Positions 58,997 through 64,000 of a stretch of DNA of 64,000 bases are shown piece after piece. Each line of letters opens with the position of its first letter. Position 1 is the stretch's first letter. Position numbers and translations under genes: made by a program. The notes below the pieces were generated by a model. The model was not told the DNA's origin. It saw nothing but the letters and a program-made list of their open reading frames with translations, and searched no databases. Where the stretch lies: contig NZ_CP031310.1 of the NCBI RefSeq assembly GCF_004799665.1, positions 2,968,887-3,032,886 on the forward strand, in the 5' to 3' direction. This stretch comes from Halapricum salinum. GTDB taxonomy: Archaea > Halobacteriota > Halobacteria > Halobacteriales > Haloarculaceae.

Positions 58997-59857
58997 ATGG
59001 ACATCGACGAGTTACAAACTGTGCAGAGTCGCGAACGGCAAACCGATAGCCTCCAGCAGCTGCGCGACTCCTTCTATTCTGAGGCCAGCGAGTTCGTCCA
59101 GCAACTCAGGGACGCGCGCGACGACGCGGCCCAGCGCGCCGACGACCCTTGGGACAACCCCGAGGTCAACCGGCTGAGCGACGAGATCAAGACCGCCGAG
59201 CAGACCGTCGAGGCGATCTACGATCGGCGGGTCGGCAAGATCGTCAAGAAAGCCTCGCTCGCGGCCGCGGAGATGCCGACCGACGAGGACGGCCTGACGA
59301 GCGAGGAGCAGGCACTGTTCGAGCGGCTGGTCGAGAGCATTCAGGACAACCGCGGCCACGTGCTCGACATGATCGCCGGGGACGTCGAACCGGGGACGTC
59401 CCCGGTCAGTGCAGACTCGGGCTCGACTCCGTCCGCAGAAGCGACCCCGGCGCCAGAACCGTCGAATCCGCAGTCGACTCCCGTCGAGTCGAGTCCGGAT
59501 CCGACACCTCCCGAACCGACTGACGCCGAGGACGATAGTGTCTCGGCAGCGGACGTGATGAACCCCGATGGCGGGACGAAGACGGCCGACGGTGGACCGT
59601 CGCGAACGGAACCGCAGGAACCACCGGAGCCGCCATCTGACGAGGTGTCGTCGTCGCCCGAAGAGACTGCGGAAGGCTCGACTCCCGAGGAGTCAGCAGA
59701 CGTCTCTCGGCGGACGGTCAAGATTACGAAAGACGTCGGGGAGATCTTCGGCGTCGACCAGCGCGAGTACGACCTCTCGACAGACGACGTGGTGACGCTG
59801 CCGGCAGACAACGCCGAGCCGCTTCTACAGCGCGACGCTGCCCAGCCGCTCGATTAG
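58997..59857 (+). CDS. GINS replication factor (Gins51 type)
   Basis: Subunit of the CMG-like helicase complex with MCM and GAN/Cdc45; 286 aa. The helical GINS A domain occupies about residues 1-115 (QTVQSRERQTDSLQQLRDSF, LTSEEQALFERLVESIQ). A long low-complexity Pro/Glu/Ser linker (about 120-230) follows, then a small B domain (VKITKDVGEIFGVDQREYDL and VVTLPADNAEPLL). The A-linker-B order is Gins51. The linker is longer than usual for non-halophiles. It is directly coupled to priS. Confidence 0.92.
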   Translation: MDIDELQTVQSRERQTDSLQQLRDSFYSEASEFVQQLRDARDDAAQRADDPWDNPEVNRLSDEIKTAEQTVEAIYDRRVGKIVKKASLAAAEMPTDEDGLTSEEQALFERLVESIQDNRGHVLDMIAGDVEPGTSPVSADSGSTPSAEATPAPEPSNPQSTPVESSPDPTPPEPTDAEDDSVSAADVMNPDGGTKTADGGPSRTEPQEPPEPPSDEVSSSPEETAEGSTPEESADVSRRTVKITKDVGEIFGVDQREYDLSTDDVVTLPADNAEPLLQRDAAQPLD

Positions 59858-60990
59858 AGGCTTCCGGAGGGTGGTGGCCGCGTCCCGAGTGTGAGATCGA
59901 CCGTCTGGAGCCGGCCATCGCGGACGACTTCGATCTCGATCGTGTCGCCCGGACTCGTCTCCAGTGCGAGAAAGCTCGACAACTGTTGTTCGGTCGTGAT
60001 CTCCTGGCCGCCCATCCGTCTGATGACGTCACCGCCGATCGGAACCGAGCGGCCGTTGATGACCGTGTCGCGTCGGCTCCCCTGGAGGACGCCTCGTGCT
60101 GGGCTGCCATCGCTCGTCCTGACTACGTAGACGCCGCTGGCCAGATCCAGATCGTTCGCTTCGGCGATCGCCGGCGTGACCGATCGGAGACTGATCCCCA
60201 TGAACGGGTGGTCGTAGTTACCTGTCTCTATCAGTGACGGAACCACTCGTTCGAGGAGTCCACCCGAGATCGCGAAGCCGATGTTGTCTCCGCCGCCGGA
60301 GTTGATCACGCCGACGACCCGGCCCTGCAGATCGACGAGTGGGCCGCCGCTGTTACCCGGGTTGACGGGTGCGTCGGTCTGGATCGCGTCCGGGATCGTG
60401 AAGTTGCTATCCGGTGTCGCCGGCAGCGTGCGATCGAGGCCGCTGACGATCCCCGAGGAGACAGATCCCGAGAAGCCGAAGGGGTTGCCGATAGCGAGGA
60501 CTTCCTCACCGACGGGTGGATCGCGGGTCTTCACCGGGAGTGCGTTCGCGTCACCGGGCGGTTGGTCGACTTCGAGGACGGCCAGGTCGCTGTAGACGTC
60601 GTCGGCGACGATCGAGGCGCGTCGCCAGCCTCCCGTTCGAAAGCGAATGTTGACCTCGGTCGCGCCGTCGATGACGTGTTCGTTCGTGACGACGTGGCCG
60701 TCGGTGTCGTACATCCAGCCACTCCCCTGACCGTTGCCCTGGGGTGTGACGACCTGGATCTGGACGATGGAGTTGCGGACGGCTCGAAAGACCTCGGTGA
60801 ATCGGGAGGGCGAGGTCGATTCCGGCTCTTCGAGCGTGGCCTGCTCGATGATATCTTTCGGCGGCGTCTCGGGAGCGAACGGATTCTCTGCCTCGTCTGC
60901 CCCTGGAGCCGACGAACAGCCTGCCAGCGCCACCCCAGCACTGGCGCCCACCAGCCCCACGAATCGTCGTCGCGATACCTCCTGTGGCAT
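59854..60990 (-). CDS. HtrA/DegP-like S1C serine protease, Tat lipoprotein
   Basis: Surface quality-control protease of 378 aa. The N-terminus SRRRFVGLVGASAGVALAGC combines a twin-arginine signal with a lipobox Cys, so the protein is exported folded and lipid-anchored. The catalytic triad is His in HVVTNEHVID, Asp in DVYSDLAVLE and Ser in VNPGNSGGPLVD. One C-terminal PDZ domain (about 275-365) is present. Start 60990 (MPQEVSRRR) is chosen. It overlaps the convergent GINS stop by 4 nt. Confidence 0.92.
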   Translation of the reverse strand: MPQEVSRRRFVGLVGASAGVALAGCSSAPGADEAENPFAPETPPKDIIEQATLEEPESTSPSRFTEVFRAVRNSIVQIQVVTPQGNGQGSGWMYDTDGHVVTNEHVIDGATEVNIRFRTGGWRRASIVADDVYSDLAVLEVDQPPGDANALPVKTRDPPVGEEVLAIGNPFGFSGSVSSGIVSGLDRTLPATPDSNFTIPDAIQTDAPVNPGNSGGPLVDLQGRVVGVINSGGGDNIGFAISGGLLERVVPSLIETGNYDHPFMGISLRSVTPAIAEANDLDLASGVYVVRTSDGSPARGVLQGSRRDTVINGRSVPIGGDVIRRMGGQEITTEQQLSSFLALETSPGDTIEIEVVRDGRLQTVDLTLGTRPPPSGSL

Positions 60991-61069
60991 ACCCGGTTCC
61001 AAGGGAGTGAGCGGAATAAACCCTCGGGGAGCGCAAGCGTTTTTTCGGCCCGCTGTGGAAACGCCGGTA

Positions 61070-61142
61070 GGGCGTGTGGCCTAGCGGACAGGGCGAGGGG
61101 TTCCTAACCCCTCGATCCCGGGTTCGAATCCCGGCACGCCCG
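61070..61142 (+). tRNA. trnR: tRNA-Arg (CCT)
   Basis: 73-nt tRNA: acceptor GGGCGTG/CACGCCC, D-arm starting GCCT, anticodon stem AGGGG/CCCCT with loop TTCCTAA (anticodon CCT, reads AGG), T-arm CCGGG-TTCGAAT-CCCGG, discriminator G. No intron; CCA not encoded. Partial copies of its 3' end recur downstream. Confidence 0.95.
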
Positions 61143-61545
61143 TGCAGCGACCGCAGAGAGCGAACCGGCATGGCGGGATTCTAATCAGGGAGCGGGAGGT
61201 GAGCGAGCGCAGCGAGCGAACGGGAGCGACCGTGGTTCGAATCCCGGCACGCCCGTGCAGCGCGAGACGCGAACGACGTGAGCGTCTCGGAACGGCGAGC
61301 AGAGAGGAACGACCCGCGAGCAAGGAGCGCGAGCCACAGGCTCGCGCGACTGAACCGGAACCGGGATTCGAGCCCTGGGAGTCGCGCGCAACGCTGTGAG
61401 CACGTCTCCCTCCGGTTCGAATCCCGGCACGCCCGCTCGACTCGCTTCGCTCGCCTCGCGGACGTCCCGTAGATCGCAAACGCGAAGCGTTTGCTCACTC
61501 CCGGCACGCCCGCTCGACTCGCTTCGCTCGCCTCGCGGGCGTCGA
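61143..61545. repeat. tRNA-Arg 3'-end derived palindromic repeats
   Basis: The tRNA 3' end GGTTCGAATCCCGGCACGCC recurs at 61234-61255 and 61414-61435, and in truncated form (CCGGCACGCCCG) at 61501. Each of the first two is preceded by an inverted T-arm copy (GCGGGATTCTAATC at about 61173; CCGGGATTCGAGCC at 61361) and a GAGCGAGCGCAGCGAGCGA-type inner segment. The last two copies also share CTCGACTCGCTTCGCTCGCC after the core, 77 nt apart. No coding frame here is credible. Confidence 0.8.
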
Positions 61546-61603
61546 GTAGCGACCGCCATCGAGAAAGGAAACATACAGGCAGGGCGACGACCTACCACTG
61601 ACA

Positions 61604-62005
61604 ATGACGACGGTCGTAGTTCCTGTTCGCTACCCTCTCACTTCCCACTCGAAGTCAACGCTCGGCGAGGCGATCCGCGTCGCCGACGAAGAAGACGCAT
61701 CCCTGACGGTGCTGCACGTCAATCTCTATCAGAACAACGGACGCGTCACCCGGACCGATCTCAAGTCGGCCGTCGAACGCGAATTCGGACACATTCCGCG
61801 GACCCGGTACGTCGTCCGGTCGGGGCTGCTCGTCGAGGAGACGATCCTCGACGAGGTAATCTCAGAAGAGGCGGATATCGTGGTGATCGGCCAAAAACAG
61901 AAGAGTCGCTGGCGCGAGACGGTTCGTCGACTGCTCGACGACCCGGACCTCGAGCACTTCCTCGCGAACGAATTCGACGCCCGGATCGTCACGGTCAACG
62001 GGTGA
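61604..62005 (+). CDS. universal stress protein (UspA) family
   Basis: Single Usp domain of 133 aa: TVVVPVRYPLTSHSKSTLGE at the first strand-helix, DASLTVLHVNLYQNN, then ADIVVIGQKQKSRWRETVRR. The ATP-binding GxxG(9x)G[S/T] is replaced by GQKQKSRWRET, so nucleotide binding is uncertain. Roles of haloarchaeal Usps are mostly unknown. The upstream tRNA-Arg repeat field supplies no clear TATA box. Confidence 0.85.
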   Translation: MTTVVVPVRYPLTSHSKSTLGEAIRVADEEDASLTVLHVNLYQNNGRVTRTDLKSAVEREFGHIPRTRYVVRSGLLVEETILDEVISEEADIVVIGQKQKSRWRETVRRLLDDPDLEHFLANEFDARIVTVNG

Positions 62006-62063
62006 CGTGGGTGACGGAGCGCATACCGAAAGCTACGCCACCGCCCGGCGTGTAGGTGCGTGT

Positions 62064-62492
62064 ATGTCCGACGACTCCGGGACGGTCGTCCCCGAGGAGC
62101 GCCGCGAGGAGTTGCTCGAACGCATCTCGAAACGTGGCTCGACCATCGGCGAGCGAATCCCCGAGAAGATCACTATCGACGATCACGAGATCGCCCTGCG
62201 ATCGTTCGTCTGGGAGACGAAGAAGCAGGGCGTCGTGCCGCCCGAACAGCGCGACGATGTCCAGCGCGTCCGCGCGACACTCAAACGTGAGCGTGATCGG
62301 CTCAAAAAGCGTCTCAAGAACGACCCGCTCTCGACTGCAGAGGCCGAATCGATCGCCGAGACGATCGTCGGGATCGATCGTGCGATCTCGGCATTGAAGA
62401 GTCTCCGTGAACCTGACCTCCGCGAGCACGCACACGAAGAGTACATCGCGAGCAACAAGCGATGGATGAACTTCATCAACCAGTTACGCTAG
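62064..62492 (+). CDS. DUF5788 family protein
   Basis: Soluble, helix-rich, charged protein of 142 aa: RREELLERISKRGSTIGERI, IALRSFVWETKKQGVVPPEQ, TLKRERDRLKKRLKNDPLST and a HEEYIASNKRWMNFINQL ending. I recognise this as the haloarchaeal DUF5788 family; function unknown. The middle is a probable coiled coil. ATG 62064 is chosen over an upstream frame overlapping the Usp gene. The end overlaps the convergent KaiC-like gene by 4 nt. Confidence 0.8.
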   Translation: MSDDSGTVVPEERREELLERISKRGSTIGERIPEKITIDDHEIALRSFVWETKKQGVVPPEQRDDVQRVRATLKRERDRLKKRLKNDPLSTAEAESIAETIVGIDRAISALKSLREPDLREHAHEEYIASNKRWMNFINQLR

Positions 62493-63169
62493 ACTTCGAC
62501 CCACTCCGACGGCGAGGACGTCAGCCCAACGACCCGTGCCTGCCGGGTCCCGCCCTGTTCGCGGACCTCGATCATCCCGTCGAACGCCTGTTTGATGACC
62601 TGCAACGTCTGCTCGTCGTGCGCCGCAGAATCGATCGTGAACAGTCCCAGATACCCCGCCGCGTCCAGCCGCGATGAGAGGACGTGACAGAATTTGAAAA
62701 CTGTCTTGCGATCGGTATAGGTGAGCATCGTCGACAGCGAGGAGAGCGCGAGTCGGCCCTGCTGTGCGCCGCTCTCGTGGAGGCCTTCGAGTGCCTTGGT
62801 GATCCCGATGCCGATGCCAGTCAGATCCCCTGGCGAGGAGACGTGATGAACGTAGATGCCATCTCCCGAGCCGTCGTTCGCACTGTCGGAGACGCAGTCG
62901 ACGACCCCCAGTCGGACGGCGTCCGTCCCGGTCCTGTCTCTGAAGTTCGCGATTACGTTGTCTGCGCGGTCACCGGTCGAGACGATGACAGCTCCCTGCC
63001 CCTGTCGCGTCCCGTCGGCCAGAATCTCGTACGCCAGGTCGTCTTTCCCCGTCATTGCTGGCCCCGAAATCAGGATATTCGATCCTGGGCGCACCGATTC
63101 CAGCGCCTCGATATCGAGTACGTTTGTGAGATCGTACATGGTCCCAGATTGATCAGTGTTCGTCGCCAT
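62489..63169 (-). CDS. KaiC-like RecA-superfamily ATPase (DUF7504-type)
   Basis: RecA-fold protein of 226 aa. The P-loop is intact: ILISGPAMTGKDDLAYEILA. A Walker B-like LALSSLSTMLTYTDRKTVF region and a C-terminal AFDGMIEVREQGGTRQARVV follow. Such haloarchaeal KaiC/RadA-like proteins often accompany HalX response regulators; here the regulator gene overlaps its start by 17 nt, so they act together (inference) in a sensory pathway. Compare the P-loop-less relative at 38722-39429. Confidence 0.82.
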   Translation of the reverse strand: MATNTDQSGTMYDLTNVLDIEALESVRPGSNILISGPAMTGKDDLAYEILADGTRQGQGAVIVSTGDRADNVIANFRDRTGTDAVRLGVVDCVSDSANDGSGDGIYVHHVSSPGDLTGIGIGITKALEGLHESGAQQGRLALSSLSTMLTYTDRKTVFKFCHVLSSRLDAAGYLGLFTIDSAAHDEQTLQVIKQAFDGMIEVREQGGTRQARVVGLTSSPSEWVEV

Positions 63170-63737
63170 TGCCTAGTCCCCGAAGGGTCGCGATGAAGTC
63201 TTCGTCGTCCTCGATTCCCCCGAGCGTCTGTGATAGGTCGTCCTGTAGTTCGTTGATTCGATCTGTCAGATCCGCGTACTCCTCGCTCTCGGCGAGTTCG
63301 GCGCTGCTCTTTGTCGCTTCGAGTGTCGCCTGTTTCTCTACCAACGAGTAGTATTCCTGGAGTAGGCCGTCGTACTCCGAGCGTTCGAGGAGGTTGCCGA
63401 CCGTCTCGTGAAGCTGTTCGCTTCGGATGGGCTTGGTGAGATACGAGTCGAAGCCCATCTCCAGAATATCGAAATCGGGCTCGACAGCTGTCACCATCGC
63501 GACACGGCACTCGAACCCACTGTCGCGGATCCGCGAGAGGACTTCGTCTCCGGAGAGGCCCGGCATCATGCGGTCTAGGAGTACCACGTCGACGTCTTCG
63601 TCGAGCATGTCGAGAGCTTCGTCACCGTTCTGTGCCATCCTGACTTCGTAATCGTCCCGAAGCCAGAGATTGTACGTCTCGGCGACGTCCGGTTCGTCTT
63701 CGACGATAAGTACGACGGGTGCGTCGGGATCTGACAT
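63153..63737 (-). CDS. HalX-domain response regulator
   Basis: Two-domain signalling protein of 194 aa. Receiver domain 1-120: VVLIVEDEPDVAETYNLWLR (acidic pocket), phosphoacceptor Asp in DVVLLDRMMPGLSGDEVLSR, and the conserved Lys in GFDSYLTKPIRSEQ. The C-terminal HalX helical domain (about 125-190: YYSLVEKQATLEATKSSAEL to DLTDRINELQDDL) is haloarchaea-specific. There is no DNA-binding domain, so output is by protein contact. It overlaps the downstream KaiC-like gene by 17 nt; no histidine kinase is in view. Confidence 0.92.
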   Translation of the reverse strand: MSDPDAPVVLIVEDEPDVAETYNLWLRDDYEVRMAQNGDEALDMLDEDVDVVLLDRMMPGLSGDEVLSRIRDSGFECRVAMVTAVEPDFDILEMGFDSYLTKPIRSEQLHETVGNLLERSEYDGLLQEYYSLVEKQATLEATKSSAELAESEEYADLTDRINELQDDLSQTLGGIEDDEDFIATLRGLGNGDEH

Positions 63738-63920
63738 CGGCTCTCTTCGATGTGTTTACCCTCCACGTACATATCACTGTGGGTCGCGTATCGGAATCGA
63801 TACCGGAACGTAATCGGCCGAATGCGGTGTCCCTTCACAGGTTTTGGTGGCGAATTAAAGCGTCTCGTCCAGCCAGTCTGGAGCGACACGCACATCCCGT
63901 CGGTCCCGTTAGATGTGGGC
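63738..63920. other. divergent intergenic region
   Basis: 183 bp between the response regulator and the divergent MBL-fold gene. GGCGAATTAAAGCG (about 63850-63862) is AT-rich and could hold a TATA box. No coding frame is supported. Confidence 0.4.
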
Positions 63921-64000
63921 ATGATCACGAATCTCGCCGCGGGCCAGCAGGTGTTCACGAGTAACGTCTTTCTCGTGACCGGCGAGCGCACAGTGCTGGT
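63921..64000 (+). CDS. MBL-fold metallo-hydrolase (partial, runs off the window)
   Basis: The first 26 residues, MITNLAAGQQVFTSNVFLVT then GERTVLV, match the opening strands of haloarchaeal metallo-beta-lactamase fold hydrolases, which continue with an Asp-containing loop and HxHxDH. The metal motif lies beyond the window edge, so the family call rests on the N-terminal pattern only. Confidence 0.6.
   Translation, partial: MITNLAAGQQVFTSNVFLVTGERTVL

Noticed and set aside
61143-61560. Several Arg-rich open frames across the tRNA-Arg repeat field
   Set aside because: They are composed of repeated tRNA 3'-end sequence and have no start context or homology-like features.

Overview
The window is 64 kb of haloarchaeal chromosome (class Halobacteria). 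The evidence is high GC, strongly acidic proteins, many leaderless genes with a TATA-like box about 27 nt before the start codon, archaeal PriS and GINS replication genes, a large intron in tRNA-Trp, AglJ N-glycosylation, archaetidylserine decarboxylase, a HalX response regulator and many haloarchaea-restricted DUF families. The genus cannot be fixed from sequence alone. The CxxC/NrfD molybdoenzyme operon suggests a strain capable of anaerobic respiration.

Layout. 0-10 kb: aldo/keto reductase, methyltransferase, cupin, a carboxyltransferase with an extra N-terminal segment, MFS transporter, taxis transducer, MaoC hydratase, PssD-type decarboxylase and AglJ. 10-16 kb: HxlR/DoxX divergon with a 24-codon leaderless ORF, methionine aminopeptidase, isoaspartyl peptidase, DUF309 protein, a frameshifted gene and a ring-cleaving dioxygenase. 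17.0-20.3 kb: an AT-rich, gene-poor island bounded by tRNA-Trp-derived repeats. It holds a GNAT enzyme, a 37-residue zinc finger and gene remnants, and ends at the intron-bearing tRNA-Trp. 20.5-28.5 kb: housekeeping genes (guaB, ABC1 kinase, Hsp20, inositol-phosphatase family). 28.6-37.0 kb: a bat/DmsR-type regulator divergent from a four-gene molybdoenzyme operon (Fe-S subunit, NrfD, Tat-exported catalytic subunit, TorD chaperone). 37.2-43.7 kb: tRNA-Leu with repeats, CinA, Nudix, thyX, a 62-bp repeat array, MeaB with the B12-binding mutase subunit, and a PLP gamma-synthase. 43.7-51.9 kb: an accessory zone with a metal-related cluster (HTH regulator, His-rich exported protein, SHOCT, broken DUF302, amphi-Trp), an inverted gene duplication, a CBS-HPF fusion, an intact and a decayed toxin-antitoxin locus, and a hairpin-rich candidate RNA. 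52-64 kb: geranylgeranyl reductase, hydroxyacid dehydrogenase, asd, tatA, peroxiredoxin, priS-GINS, HtrA, tRNA-Arg with repeats, Usp, and a KaiC-like/HalX signalling pair.

The most unusual signal is shared by all three tRNA genes. Each is followed by one or more imperfect palindromes made of an inverted copy of the tRNA T-arm, a GC-rich inner segment, and a direct copy of the T-arm plus acceptor 3' end. Two further structured signals stand out: the 62-bp array, whose stem shows compensatory changes in every variant, and a run of six hairpins at 51.6-51.76 kb. Several genes (13.5-14.7, 45.9-46.3 and possibly 42.4 kb) look broken by single-base indels, which may be real decay or assembly error.
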